A DNA stretch of 64,000 bases from positions 83,298-147,297 of the forward strand of contig CAAGKM010000014.1 of assembly GCA_900770395.1 (NCBI GenBank), read 5' to 3'. Below the pieces are notes generated by a model. That model made no database searches. It was not told where the DNA came from and saw only the letters and a program-made list of their open reading frames with translations. This DNA comes from an uncultured Prevotella sp. (GTDB taxonomy: Bacteria; Bacteroidota; Bacteroidia; Bacteroidales; Bacteroidaceae). Of the stretch, positions 1-8,727 are shown one piece after another (within the stretch, counting starts at the first letter, position 1; each line of letters opens with the position of its first letter). Both the position numbers and the translations under genes were made by a program.

Positions 1-2000
1 GAGTCAAACCAAACGTCGATGAGGTCAGCCTCACGCTTCATCGGCTTGCCGCTCTCGCTCACCAGCACAATGTTGTCGACGTAAGGACGGTGAATGTCGA
101 TGCGGTCATAGTTTTCCTGACTATAGTCACCTGGCACAAAGCCCTTGTCTTTCATCGGGTTGCTTGTCATAACGCCCGCAGCCACAGCCTTCTCAATCTC
201 GTCGTAGAGCTGCTGCATAGAGCCTATGCAGATCTCCTCGCCGTCCTCGTTGCGCCAGATAGGCAGCGGAGTGCCCCAATAGCGGCTGCGCGACAGGTTC
301 CAGTCGTTGAGGTTGTCGAGCCAGTTGCCGAAACGTCCTGTTCCCGTGCTCTCGGGTTGCCAGTTTATGGTCTTATTGAGCTCACTCATGCGCTCCTTCT
401 TTGCCGAAGAGCGGATGAACCACGAGTCGAGAGGATAGTAGAGCACCGGCTTGTCGGTACGCCAGCAGTGAGGATAGTTGTGCACATGCTTCTCTATCTT
501 CAGGGCTATGCCAGCCTGCTTCATCTCCATGCAGAGCACGATATTGAGGTCCTCTGCCTTCATGGCAGCAGCCTCGTCGTACTTGCCTCCAGGATTAAAC
601 TCCGGAGCGTATGCGTTCTTCACATAATCACCTGCATGCCTGCCGTAAGCCTCGGTGTCAACACATTTCTCAGCAAACACCTTGTCGAGCTCGTCAATGA
701 CATAGTATTTACCCTCAAGGTCAACCATCGGACGGGTCTCACCTTTCTTATTTATAAGGAACAGCGAAGGTATGCCTGCGTCCTTTGCCACCTTGGCGTC
801 GTCGGCACCGAAGGTAGGCGCGATGTGCACAATACCCGTACCGTCGTCAGTGGTAACGTAGTCTCCGGGGATTACCCGGAAGGCTGCGCCCTCCATCTCC
901 ACGAACTTGTCCTTGCCGTTCTCGCCCGTAAACACCTTGTCGGGATTTGCCTCGGCGTATGCCTTTACAAACGGTGCGGCATTCTCGTCAACCTTTGCCG
1001 AAGGCTTCACCCAGGGCATAAGCTGCTCGTATTCCATTTCCACAAGCTCGGGTCCCATATATTCTCCCACGATGCGGTAAGGCACCACCTTGTCGCCGTG
1101 CTTATAAGCCTGCATGTCAGCGTCTTTGCCCTCGGGCTTAAAGTAAGAGTTAACCAGAGACTCTGCCATAACGACCGTAATTTTCTCGTCGTTGTAGGGA
1201 TTATAGGTCTGCACTGCCACATATTTAATATTAGGACCAACGCACAGGGCGGTATTTGAAGGCAGTGTCCACGGTGTTGTGGTCCATGCGGCGAAATAAG
1301 CCTCGCCCCACTCCGTCCACTCTGCCTTTGGATTCTTTGCCTTAAACAGCACGGTGGCGGTGGTATCCTTAACGTCGCGGTAGCAGCCGGGCTGATTGAG
1401 CTCATGGCTCGACAGACCAGTTCCCGCTCCCGGGCTATATGGCTGTATGGTGTATCCCTTGTAGAGCAGTCCCTTGTCGTATAGCTGCTTCAGGAGCCAC
1501 CACAGTGTCTCAATGTATTTATTGTCGTAAGTGATATAAGGATGGTCGAGGTCAACGAAATAACCCATTTCCTCGGTCAGCTTGCGCCACTCGGCGGTGT
1601 ACATCATCACGTTCTGGCGGCACTTTCTGTTATAGTCCTCCACAGAAATGTACTTCGCGCTCTCATGGTTGTCAATATCTGCCTTGGTGATACCAAGTTC
1701 CTTCTCCACTCCTAACTCCACGGGCAGTCCGTGAGTGTCCCAACCAGCCTTACGGTGCACCTGCATACCCTTCATTGTCTTATAGCGGTTGAAGGTGTCC
1801 TTTATCGAACGTGCCAGCACATGGTGAATGCCCGGGTGTCCGTTTGCCGAAGGAGGTCCCTCGAAGAATACAAACTGAGGACAGCCCTCGCGCTCATCTA
1901 TCGACTTGTGGAAGATGTCCCGCTCCTCCCACAATTTCAGAATGTCTTTGTTTGTCTGTGTCAGGTTCATACCCTGATGTTCAGCAAATTTCTTGCCCAT
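1..2000 (-). CDS. ileS: Isoleucyl-tRNA synthetase, N-terminal part (cut by window edge)
   Basis: Charges tRNA-Ile with isoleucine in the cytoplasm. The minus strand is open from an ATG at 2000 to the window start, about 666 codons, so the C-terminal part lies outside. The N-terminus shows the class I nucleotide-binding region as GPPSANGHPGIHHVL (HIGH-like), followed by RKAGWDTHGLPVE, which is characteristic of IleRS. Near the window edge the motif DLIDVWFDS, which precedes the KMSKS region in this family, is visible. The KMSKS loop itself is not in the window. A TAnnTTTG element lies about 45 bases upstream of the start. Confidence 0.95.
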   Translation of the reverse strand, partial: MGKKFAEHQGMNLTQTNKDILKLWEERDIFHKSIDEREGCPQFVFFEGPPSANGHPGIHHVLARSIKDTFNRYKTMKGMQVHRKAGWDTHGLPVELGVEKELGITKADIDNHESAKYISVEDYNRKCRQNVMMYTAEWRKLTEEMGYFVDLDHPYITYDNKYIETLWWLLKQLYDKGLLYKGYTIQPYSPGAGTGLSSHELNQPGCYRDVKDTTATVLFKAKNPKAEWTEWGEAYFAAWTTTPWTLPSNTALCVGPNIKYVAVQTYNPYNDEKITVVMAESLVNSYFKPEGKDADMQAYKHGDKVVPYRIVGEYMGPELVEMEYEQLMPWVKPSAKVDENAAPFVKAYAEANPDKVFTGENGKDKFVEMEGAAFRVIPGDYVTTDDGTGIVHIAPTFGADDAKVAKDAGIPSLFLINKKGETRPMVDLEGKYYVIDELDKVFAEKCVDTEAYGRHAGDYVKNAYAPEFNPGGKYDEAAAMKAEDLNIVLCMEMKQAGIALKIEKHVHNYPHCWRTDKPVLYYPLDSWFIRSSAKKERMSELNKTINWQPESTGTGRFGNWLDNLNDWNLSRSRYWGTPLPIWRNEDGEEICIGSMQQLYDEIEKAVAAGVMTSNPMKDKGFVPGDYSQENYDRIDIHRPYVDNIVLVSESGKPMKREADLIDVWFD

Positions 2001-2041
2001 AATTCTATATCGTTTTTTCTTCTGTTTTTTATTAATGGCTG

Positions 2042-2049
2042 CAAAGTTA
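2042..2049 (-). promoter_or_regulatory. Predicted -7 promoter element of ileS
   Basis: Minus-strand TAACTTTG followed by C matches the Bacteroidota -7 consensus TAnnTTTG and lies 42 bases upstream of the ileS ATG. Confidence 0.55.
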
Positions 2050-2185
2050 CGAAAAAAATTGAGAAATGAAAAATGTAGAATGAATAATCGCTCATTAAAC
2101 TCGTTTTTTTAATATTTTTTATGTCACACCTCCATTCATATCAGTTTAAAAGGACTGATGATTATAACCGTGTATACTATCATGT

Positions 2186-3193
2186 TTATTGTTTTTTTGA
2201 ATATATTATATCCATTATTTCCGCTGAGACAATCGGTCTATAGTGTGACTTCTCATAATAGTTATGAAAATCCTTGTTCCATTTGTTCACGCCTGAGAAA
2301 TCATAAATATTGTCCTTGCCATAAATTTCACAAAGCGTGTTATAAGTGGCTCTGTTCAACTTTATCTGGTCATATAATGGACTTATCACTATTTTATATG
2401 AAGTATGATGCTTGTCAAAGATGTCTCTTATATCTTTCAGACATGCAATATCTTTTTCGTTTAAGTCGTCCATTGAGAATGTCCCCGGCTCTTGCACATC
2501 CTCAAACACTTTTAAATGCTCCGCATCATAATATGTTCCTTCTTTAATTTTTTTCTCAGGAATTGTCTCCTGAAACTCATTGTATTCCGGGATATACGTA
2601 AAATGGCTTTGGTTTATATAGTTTCCCATATATGTACGGTATTCCCCATAAATGCAGTAATCCGCCAAAGCCACTAAAAACTTAGGATTCAGGAAAGCCA
2701 TAAAATGTTGCAGATGGAAACTTCCCATGTTAGAATATCCCTTCAACATTGGCGGTGAGACGAACAAGTAGCCATTTGTTTGCTCATATACAGACAGCAG
2801 CTGATAATCTATAACCAGCAAGACATTTTTAAGGTCACCGCCATTCTTGTCTATAAACATTATTTTATCTCGTACCCCACTTATTGATCCGCCAGACTCA
2901 TCAAAGTGCATACATCTGCTTCCTTTCGTCAGGTATTTTTTCCATGTGTCAATCTCATAAAAGAGACTTCTGGAATTGCCAAAAATAAATGAATCATATT
3001 GATATTTGGGATTCTGGTTTATATATGTCATAGTGGAACCATACGCCCTGTTTACCACAATATAATTATATGAGTCAACATAGTATGGATTATAATGGTA
3101 AATAACCTTGAAAACATCTGTTACAATGTAAACTATTACCAATATGTAAATTGGACTGCCAAATATTACAACTCTCTTTAAAAATCTCCGCAT
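2186..3193 (-). CDS. SGNH/GDSL-like membrane-anchored protein paired with an MBOAT acyltransferase
   Basis: A 335-residue protein with one N-terminal membrane segment (about residues 8-28) and an extracytoplasmic remainder. The motif FGNSRS near residue 70 resembles the nucleophile block of SGNH hydrolases. The C-terminal segment with DFHNYYEKSHYRP resembles their Asp-x-x-His block. It starts two bases downstream of the MBOAT gene on the same strand, so the two are almost certainly co-transcribed. Known pairs of this kind (AlgI with AlgX/AlgJ, DltB with DltD) move acyl groups onto exported polymers. I infer O-acylation of a cell-surface or secreted glycan. The acceptor cannot be told, and the SGNH assignment rests on short motifs. 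Confidence 0.6.
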   Translation of the reverse strand: MRRFLKRVVIFGSPIYILVIVYIVTDVFKVIYHYNPYYVDSYNYIVVNRAYGSTMTYINQNPKYQYDSFIFGNSRSLFYEIDTWKKYLTKGSRCMHFDESGGSISGVRDKIMFIDKNGGDLKNVLLVIDYQLLSVYEQTNGYLFVSPPMLKGYSNMGSFHLQHFMAFLNPKFLVALADYCIYGEYRTYMGNYINQSHFTYIPEYNEFQETIPEKKIKEGTYYDAEHLKVFEDVQEPGTFSMDDLNEKDIACLKDIRDIFDKHHTSYKIVISPLYDQIKLNRATYNTLCEIYGKDNIYDFSGVNKWNKDFHNYYEKSHYRPIVSAEIMDIIYSKKQ

Positions 3194-3195
3194 AC

Positions 3196-4632
3196 CTAAA
3201 ACTGAAAATAAATGAATGTTTGCCCATTACCTATATTTTGGGCTATTAAAACCAAAAGCACATAATAAATCACCCAGCGGACCCAACGACAGTTGAAAGG
3301 TTTAACATCAGAGAATTGAAGGGCATGCTGTTTATTCCTTTGAATCCATTCTATACCCAGAAAAACAAATCCCACAATACCCCATCCACAGAAAGTTCTG
3401 CCCCCGGCAATTGGATTTGTCACCATACATGCAAGGTAGTCAGCCGCTTGCGATATTGTTTCCGCACGAAAGATAATCCAGCCAATAACGACAAGGAAAA
3501 AAGTCAGTGTAATCTGTAAAAATTCCTTAACAGATGGCAGATACTTGCCGTATGCCACCACATTCTTGTACTTTGTATTAATGCCAAGGACATTATATAC
3601 AGCAAGCAGTGTGGCATGAAAAAGCCCCCAGCAGACAAAGGTCCAGTCAGCCCCATGCCATAAACCGCTGATGCCCCACACAATATACACATTACGGATG
3701 ATTTTCCATTTGCCGCATCTGCTGCCGCCAAGAGGGAAATACACATAGTCACGGAACCAAGTGGTCAATGAAATATGCCAACGCCGCCAGAATTCAGGGA
3801 TACTCCGTGAAAAACATGGAAAGTTGAAGTTGCGCATTAAATTAAATCCGAACAACCGTGCACAGCCGATGGCTATATCCGAATAGCCTGAGAAATCGCA
3901 GTATATTTGTAATGTAAACAGAACACCAAGCATAAAAAGCGCCAAGCCCGACCATTCTGGATAACTGCCCCAATATTCGTTAACATAGGCTGCGCAATTG
4001 TCAGCAACCACAATTTTCTTGACGAATCCCCATAGAATCTGCCGCATTCCATCCACGGATTTCGCATAGTCAAACTGACGCTTCTGCTGAAACTGGGGCA
4101 ACAGATTGGCAGCCCTCTCAATTGGCCCTGCCACCAGCTGCGGAAAAAAACTGATGTAGGCAAAGAACTCGATAATGTCGTGTGTTGCCGGAAGTTTCTT
4201 CTGATAAACGTCAATGGTATAGCTGAGAGCCTGAAACGTGTAGAAACTGATGCCTACCGGGAGAATGATGTTTATTGTCGCCATATCCAAATGCCATCCC
4301 AAAGTCTTGAAAATCATATCAAGATTTTCCACAAAGAAATTGTAATATTTAAATATGCCAAGAACACTGAGGTTCAGCACAATATTTGCGGCACTTACTA
4401 ATTGTTGCCGTATTCGCTGTCCTTCATTGCGCTCAAGCAGCAAGCCACTACAATAGCTGCAAAAAGAGGTGAGTACAATCAAAAGAAGAAAACGCCAGTT
4501 CCACCAGCCATAAAACACATAACTTGCAGCAACCACCAGCAGGTTCTGCCAGCGCCGTTCACAGAAAACGAACCAATAGAGCAGAAACACTATTGGCAGA
4601 AAAATCAAAAATTCTAAAGAATTAAAAAGCAT
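3196..4632 (-). CDS. MBOAT family O-acyltransferase (AlgI/DltB-like)
   Basis: A 478-residue polytopic membrane protein. The family signature is seen in QLVAGPIERA (about residue 160), in PEFWRRWHISLTTWFRDY, and in GLWHGADWTFVCWG. The His of the last motif corresponds to the invariant MBOAT histidine. MBOAT proteins such as AlgI carry acyl groups across or within the inner membrane for O-acylation of exported polymers. The downstream gene encodes an SGNH-like partner two bases away. A TAnnTTTG element stands about 110 bases upstream of the start. No glycan synthesis genes are adjacent, so the acceptor polymer is unknown. Confidence 0.88.
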   Translation of the reverse strand: MLFNSLEFLIFLPIVFLLYWFVFCERRWQNLLVVAASYVFYGWWNWRFLLLIVLTSFCSYCSGLLLERNEGQRIRQQLVSAANIVLNLSVLGIFKYYNFFVENLDMIFKTLGWHLDMATINIILPVGISFYTFQALSYTIDVYQKKLPATHDIIEFFAYISFFPQLVAGPIERAANLLPQFQQKRQFDYAKSVDGMRQILWGFVKKIVVADNCAAYVNEYWGSYPEWSGLALFMLGVLFTLQIYCDFSGYSDIAIGCARLFGFNLMRNFNFPCFSRSIPEFWRRWHISLTTWFRDYVYFPLGGSRCGKWKIIRNVYIVWGISGLWHGADWTFVCWGLFHATLLAVYNVLGINTKYKNVVAYGKYLPSVKEFLQITLTFFLVVIGWIIFRAETISQAADYLACMVTNPIAGGRTFCGWGIVGFVFLGIEWIQRNKQHALQFSDVKPFNCRWVRWVIYYVLLVLIAQNIGNGQTFIYFQF

Positions 4633-4740
4633 ACAGTTCTTCCAGTCAATTCATTTGTCGTCCTTAGAAATGTTGTGTTCTCTCCCTACAGCAGCCACTC
4701 CGACATTTTGCAAAGCCGGCACAATGTGAGTAAACGGCTA

Positions 4741-4748
4741 CAAAGTTA
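4741..4748 (-). promoter_or_regulatory. Predicted -7 promoter element of the MBOAT/SGNH operon
   Basis: Minus-strand TAACTTTG, 109 bases upstream of the MBOAT ATG, gives a leader of roughly 100 bases. Confidence 0.45.
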
Positions 4749-4926
4749 CGAATAAGTAAGCACAAAGCCAAGAAAAACAGAAACTTTTTTATGTTTTTCC
4801 CAAAACATCAGCAAAACAAACTCTTTCATAATAAAAAATGTAATGACAATTCTGAAAAATTCCCGTATAATTTTTTGTGCATTATAGAAAAGAAAAATGA
4901 ATATTTATCAGTTTTTCAGTCAATGC

Positions 4927-5074
4927 CTAAGTGAAACTTTTGATACATCGAAGTGTTTTCAGAGAAAAACTTAAGTATTTCCGTCGTAACACTTAACAGT
5001 TTCCATATACAACTCTTAAGCGTTACTGAAACAACACTTAAGTGTTGCGACGGCAATACTTAAGTGTTCTGAAA
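4927..5074. repeat. Array of seven TTAAGTG-type palindromic cores spaced 22-23 bp (array A)
   Basis: Cores related to ACTTAAGT occur with TAAGTG-like hexamers starting at 4928, 4950, 4972, 4994, 5017, 5039 and 5061, giving spacings of 22, 22, 22, 23, 22 and 22. Individual cores vary (for example TAACAG at 4994), but the phase is kept. The array also contains a long imperfect inverted repeat, with arms about 4957-5004 and 5028-5074. The period is not a multiple of three, so it is not coding. It lies in the 600-base gap between the MBOAT operon and the tRNA-Arg terminator. Confidence 0.7.
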
Positions 5075-5077
5075 GTA

Positions 5078-5145
5078 AAAAAACGCCGTAATTTTAATAT
5101 ACTGACTATCAGCATATTACAAAACTTAAAATTAGGGCGTTTTTT
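5078..5145. terminator. Long-stem bidirectional terminator-like hairpin
   Basis: A 20-base arm at 5078-5097 pairs with 5126-5145 with one mismatch across a 28-base loop. The left arm begins with A6 and the right arm ends with T6, as expected of an intrinsic terminator readable from either side. The stem is AT-rich apart from CGCC/GGCG, and the loop is longer than usual. It could instead be part of the adjacent repeat array. Confidence 0.5.
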
Positions 5146-5240
5146 CGACCAGGAAACCATTTGGATGATTTCACGCGATTCTCAGAGGACTTCATGTAAA
5201 CATTTTTCACGCTTATGAGTTTCGCGCCATAACAGATTAA

Positions 5241-5272
5241 CAAAAAGAGCTTCCAACGACTTGGAAGCTCTC
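5241..5272 (-). terminator. Intrinsic terminator after the tRNA-Arg genes
   Basis: A perfect 11-bp stem (AGAGCTTCCAA and its complement) with a 4-base loop is followed on the minus strand by a T-rich tail. It lies immediately downstream of the second tRNA-Arg. Confidence 0.85.
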
Positions 5273-5276
5273 TTTG

Positions 5277-5350
5277 TGACTCCTGCAGGATTCAAACCTG
5301 CAACCTTCTGATCCGTAGTCAGATGCTCTATTCAGTTGAGCTAAGGAGCC
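5277..5350 (-). tRNA. tRNA-Arg (anticodon ACG), distal copy
   Basis: A 74-base cloverleaf on the minus strand. The acceptor stem GGCTCCT pairs with AGGAGTC (one G-U pair), and the anticodon stem TCTGA/TCAGA encloses the loop CTACGGA with anticodon ACG. The T-arm has GCAGGTTTGAATCCTGC. CCA is not encoded. It lies exactly 120 bp from an identical copy and is followed by an intrinsic terminator. Confidence 0.95.
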
Positions 5351-5396
5351 GACACTTATTGTCTGCCGCTCTGAATGCTGTTTGAAGTTGTGAAAG

Positions 5397-5470
5397 TGAC
5401 TCCTGCAGGATTCAAACCTGCAACCTTCTGATCCGTAGTCAGATGCTCTATTCAGTTGAGCTAAGGAGCC
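5397..5470 (-). tRNA. tRNA-Arg (anticodon ACG), promoter-proximal copy
   Basis: Identical in sequence to the copy at 5277-5350 and transcribed first. The two genes form a 120-bp tandem duplication with different spacer sequence. A TACCTTTG promoter element lies 33 bases upstream. Confidence 0.95.
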
Positions 5471-5502
5471 GTTCAGCAACCTTCCCTTTCAGAATTGCGG
5501 TG

Positions 5503-5510
5503 CAAAGGTA
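5503..5510 (-). promoter_or_regulatory. Predicted -7 promoter element of the tRNA-Arg pair
   Basis: Minus-strand TACCTTTG followed by CACC is a full match to the Bacteroidota -7 consensus, 33 bases before the first tRNA base. Confidence 0.65.
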
Positions 5511-5589
5511 CTACTATTTTTCGACACAGCCAAACATTTTTGCGTTTTTTTTCGCCAAAGTCCTTATTTTTTCGCTTTATTTACCAAAA

Positions 5590-6477
5590 TCAGATGCGCA
5601 ACTCTTTCATAACCTCGGATATCTTCTGCACCGTCTGAACCCGTGTGGGAACAAGCGGCAGGCGAAGCACGTTCTCTATCATACCCATCTCATGGAGCAG
5701 GCACTTCACGCCGGCAGGATTGCCGTCGACAAAGAGCAGCGAATAAAGCTCAGTGAACTTATGGTGAATCTTACGCGCACCCTCATACTCGCCCTTGAAC
5801 TCCAGACGTATCATCTTTGAGAACTCACGTGGCAGAGCGTTGCCGATAACGCTAATCACTCCCACGGCGCCACAGGCTATCATGGGGAAAGTCAGGGCAT
5901 CGTCGCCGCTGATAACGTCGAAGTGGGCAGGCTTGCCCTTGATTATCTCATCCACCTGCTCAAGATTGCCGCTCGCCTCCTTTATGCCGACGATGTTATG
6001 GCATTCACGGGCAAGCCGCAGCGTGGTCTCTGCCTTCAGGTTTATTCCTGTTCGTCCAGGTACATTATACAGCACCACTGGCAGCTTTGTTGCATTGGCA
6101 ATGGCACGGAAATGCTGGAAAAGTCCCTCCTGTGAGGGCTTATTATAATAAGGACACACGCTGAGCACGCCATCTATCCCCTTGAAGTCGCCGGTTTTCA
6201 GTTCCTCCACTATGGCTGCGGTGTTGTTGCCTCCGCACCCTAAGAGTATCGGCACACGTCCGTTTACGACATTACGCACCAAATCCTTTATCTTCTGCTT
6301 CTCGTCAGTGGTGAGACAAGGCGTCTCGCCTGTTGTTGCCAATATACAAAGAAAATCGGCACCATTGCTCAACTGATATTCCACCAGTCTTTTCAGCGCC
6401 TTGTAGTCCACCTCGCCGTCCGAAGTGAAAGGTGTGATGAGCGCAATGCCCAATCCCTTGAATTTATTATGTACCAT
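5590..6477 (-). CDS. dapA: 4-hydroxy-tetrahydrodipicolinate synthase
   Basis: Condenses pyruvate with aspartate semialdehyde in the lysine/diaminopimelate pathway, in the cytoplasm. The 295-residue length is typical. The family motifs are present: ATTGETPCLT near residue 48, LYNVPGRTG with the catalytic Tyr near residue 137, and GIKEASGN with the Schiff-base Lys near residue 165. The gene stands alone on the minus strand, with a TAACTTTG promoter element 39 bases upstream of its ATG. Nothing suggests inactivation. Confidence 0.95.
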   Translation of the reverse strand: MVHNKFKGLGIALITPFTSDGEVDYKALKRLVEYQLSNGADFLCILATTGETPCLTTDEKQKIKDLVRNVVNGRVPILLGCGGNNTAAIVEELKTGDFKGIDGVLSVCPYYNKPSQEGLFQHFRAIANATKLPVVLYNVPGRTGINLKAETTLRLARECHNIVGIKEASGNLEQVDEIIKGKPAHFDVISGDDALTFPMIACGAVGVISVIGNALPREFSKMIRLEFKGEYEGARKIHHKFTELYSLLFVDGNPAGVKCLLHEMGMIENVLRLPLVPTRVQTVQKISEVMKELRI

Positions 6478-6515
6478 AATTATATATAAACTCTCTTGTG
6501 TTTTATTTCATCTTG

Positions 6516-6523
6516 CAAAGTTA
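6516..6523 (-). promoter_or_regulatory. Predicted -7 promoter element of dapA
   Basis: Minus-strand TAACTTTG followed by CAAG, 39 bases upstream of the dapA start. Confidence 0.55.
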
Positions 6524-6615
6524 ACTAAAAACAGAGACACTACAAAAGGATATGTTTAAATTGCTGAAAAAATTAACAATATTTATTTTTTCTCCCAAAC
6601 GATTTGAAAACATAT

Positions 6616-7179
6616 TTATGTAACGAGCAATGCCGCGATGAGCATCTTCATTGTGTCGTTGTCCTTGAACTTCTCCCTGAGTATGGCAATCATGGCACGC
6701 TTGCGCTTGTTGAACAGAGACAGCGATATGCCGAGCGCCCCAGCAGCCTCGGTGTTGCGGAGTCCCTGCTCAAAGTTCAGTTCAAATATCCTTCTGTATT
6801 TTTCAGGCAGCTCAGCCACAGCAGCATACAGCATGTCGTAGGTCTCCTGCTCTATCATCATGGCAAGTTTCTCCCTTTCCACATCCCGCGGCAGCTTTTG
6901 CATGTACAGCTCCATGTTGCCTGATTTTCTCAGCAGCGACACGCATCTGTTGTGCAGGCAGGTGAACACAAACGACTTCATGTGCAGCGGCGAGGTGAGC
7001 GTGTTTCTTGAATTATACACCGTCACGATGGTCTCCTGCACACAGTCCTCTGCCATCATGGCATGGTAGTCGCCCAGCACACGTGATGCGTATGCCATGA
7101 GCGATGCCCATGTTTCAGCATAGAAAGCCTCCAGAGAGCCCTGTCTAAACTGCTCGTATGTATCGTTGCTGATATTCAT
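6616..7179 (-). CDS. RNA polymerase sigma-70 factor, ECF subfamily (FecI-like)
   Basis: A 187-residue ECF sigma factor. Region 2 is seen in AEDCVQETIVTVYNSR and KSFVFTCLHNRCVSLLRK. Region 4 follows as LPEKYRRIFELNFEQGLRNTEAAGALGISLSLFNKRKRA. I chose the ATG at 7179 because it gives the standard N-terminus and a promoter element lies just upstream; a longer frame reaches 7260. It is divergent from a TlpA-FecR-SusC-SusD operon. In Bacteroidota such a sigma factor is usually held by the neighbouring FecR protein and released through the STN domain of the SusC receptor. I infer that it drives the divergent operon. Confidence 0.88.
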   Translation of the reverse strand: MNISNDTYEQFRQGSLEAFYAETWASLMAYASRVLGDYHAMMAEDCVQETIVTVYNSRNTLTSPLHMKSFVFTCLHNRCVSLLRKSGNMELYMQKLPRDVEREKLAMMIEQETYDMLYAAVAELPEKYRRIFELNFEQGLRNTEAAGALGISLSLFNKRKRAMIAILREKFKDNDTMKMLIAALLVT

Positions 7180-7187
7180 TGTGGCTG

Positions 7188-7195
7188 CAAATTTA
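7188..7195 (-). promoter_or_regulatory. Predicted -7 promoter element of the ECF sigma gene
   Basis: Minus-strand TAAATTTG followed by C, 8 bases upstream of the chosen ATG. The transcript would be nearly leaderless. No convincing -33 element is seen. Confidence 0.35.
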
Positions 7196-7200
7196 ATATA

Positions 7201-7233
7201 TTTTCTGCAAAAAGAAAAGATTTTTGCAGAAAA
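7201..7233. promoter_or_regulatory. Perfect 13-bp inverted repeat in the sigma/TlpA divergent intergenic region
   Basis: TTTTCTGCAAAAA at 7201-7213 and its exact complement at 7221-7233 are separated by 7 bases. The element sits directly upstream of the sigma-gene -7 box and 80 bases before the TlpA-like gene, so it is a candidate operator for either direction. It has no T-tract of the terminator type. Confidence 0.4.
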
Positions 7234-7311
7234 AATAGCAAAATTGTTACACTTTCCCAAGTTTTGTGCGTATTAGCAGATAAAAACAGATAATAAACAT
7301 TAATAAAAACA

Positions 7312-8721
7312 ATGCAAATGAACAGAAAAATTAAGTTTTTGGCACTTGGCGGCATGATAGCCATGTCAGTGCCTTCGGAAGCGCAGTTGCTAAAGGGCGT
7401 AGTGAAAGGAATAGAGGCAGGCGATGCCATCGTGACCTATTATCCCGACGGATATGTTATCAACAATCAGGTGTTCGACCTGAAGGTTGACAGCATTACT
7501 GGTGCTTTCACCCTGGACTTCCCCATGGAGACAGCGACTGCCGACGTGGACATCATTCTAAATGACAACGCCTTCTTCGGAGCGCATCTTGAAAAGGGAA
7601 AGACTGCAGAGCTGTATGTAACCAAGACCGACAAGGGAGTGGACGTTAGGTTCAAGGGCAACGAGCCTAAGCTCAACCAGTGGGTGAACCTGTGGAAACA
7701 GGCTTTCGACTCGATGAAATACTGGTCGCCGGACCCTTCGGAGGCAAAGTCGAACGCAGAATACCGCCAGCTTTTGGAAAAGGAATATGCCAGCCTGAAG
7801 AAAAACATCGGACTGATAAAGGGACACAAGGATTACGACTACTATATGCGCCGTGCCGAGGGCGACTACAAATGGACAAAGATAAGGATAATCCTCGACC
7901 GCTGTGAAGACGAGAACAGCAATCCAAAGGAAGATGCCGAATATATGGAGATCTTGGGAAACATAGATGTGAACGACATGGTGAATTATCAGTCGAACCT
8001 GTCGCTGTCGGCAATCAACGCCAAGGTGAAGGCAGAACCAGGAGAAACCTTTGAGCCTATGTGCCGTGAGCAGATGGAAATAGTGAACCGCGAGGTGACA
8101 CTGGACAACCTGCGCAAGGTGATGATAAAGATGATAGGTCAGAACTACTTCACCTTCGGCAAGGGACATACCGACGAGCAGGACAAGGCATTCATTGCCG
8201 ACTTCATGGCTTTTGCAGGAAAGGACAGCCTATTGGCAAAGCCCATGGTGGAGCAGTATTATGAGTTGAAGAAGTCGGAGGCAAAGACCGCCTCGGGCAA
8301 GGCGGCTCCCGACATCACCCTGCAGACCCGCGACGGCAGGGACGTGCTGCTGTCATCGCTGCTCAAAGGCAAGTTCACCTACATTGACGTTTGGGCAACA
8401 TGGTGCGGACCGTGCTGTGCACAGATTCCTCACCTCGAAAAACTTGTGGAGAAATTCAAGGACAATCCCAAGGTGCAGTTCATAAGCATCTCTACCGACC
8501 GCAACCGTGCAGCATGGGAGAAGAAGCTGGACAACGACAAGCCGCAGTGGCAGCAGTATATTCTGACTCCCGAGAACGACGCGCAGTTTGCCGCCGACTG
8601 GGGCATAACGGGCATTCCGCGCTTCATCATGATAGATGCTGAGGGCAATATCTATGATGCCAACGCCAGCCGTCCGTCGGATCCCGAGACAGAGGAGACA
8701 ATAAAGAAGAACATACAATAA
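7312..8721 (+). CDS. TlpA/ResA-like thioredoxin-fold protein with DUF4369-like N-terminal domain
   Basis: A 469-residue exported protein with a short signal-like N-terminus ending near SEAQ (residue 25). Residues about 26-110 form a beta-rich domain of the kind found before TlpA-type thioredoxins in Bacteroidota. A helical middle follows. The C-terminal thioredoxin domain carries ATWCGPCCAQIPHLE near residue 363, with the redox CxxC as CGPC, and the cis-Pro region GITGIPRFIMID. It probably acts in the periplasm as a thiol-disulfide reductant. It is first in the operon with FecR, SusC and SusD (6 bases to FecR). A second ATG two codons in is an alternative start. Confidence 0.85.
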   Translation: MQMNRKIKFLALGGMIAMSVPSEAQLLKGVVKGIEAGDAIVTYYPDGYVINNQVFDLKVDSITGAFTLDFPMETATADVDIILNDNAFFGAHLEKGKTAELYVTKTDKGVDVRFKGNEPKLNQWVNLWKQAFDSMKYWSPDPSEAKSNAEYRQLLEKEYASLKKNIGLIKGHKDYDYYMRRAEGDYKWTKIRIILDRCEDENSNPKEDAEYMEILGNIDVNDMVNYQSNLSLSAINAKVKAEPGETFEPMCREQMEIVNREVTLDNLRKVMIKMIGQNYFTFGKGHTDEQDKAFIADFMAFAGKDSLLAKPMVEQYYELKKSEAKTASGKAAPDITLQTRDGRDVLLSSLLKGKFTYIDVWATWCGPCCAQIPHLEKLVEKFKDNPKVQFISISTDRNRAAWEKKLDNDKPQWQQYILTPENDAQFAADWGITGIPRFIMIDAEGNIYDANASRPSDPETEETIKKNIQ

Positions 8722-8727
8722 CAGACG

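Noticed and set aside
90..1259. 389-codon open frame on the plus strand
   Set aside because: It is the antisense shadow of ileS, whose minus frame carries clear synthetase motifs.
4927..5074. CRISPR array
   Set aside because: Repeats are only 12-14 bp palindromic cores with spacers of about 8-10 bp and variable sequence; there are no 30-bp spacers and no cas genes. The same holds for the other four arrays.
5237..5479. 80-codon frame across the tandem tRNA-Arg region
   Set aside because: The repeated peptide simply reflects the two identical tRNA genes.
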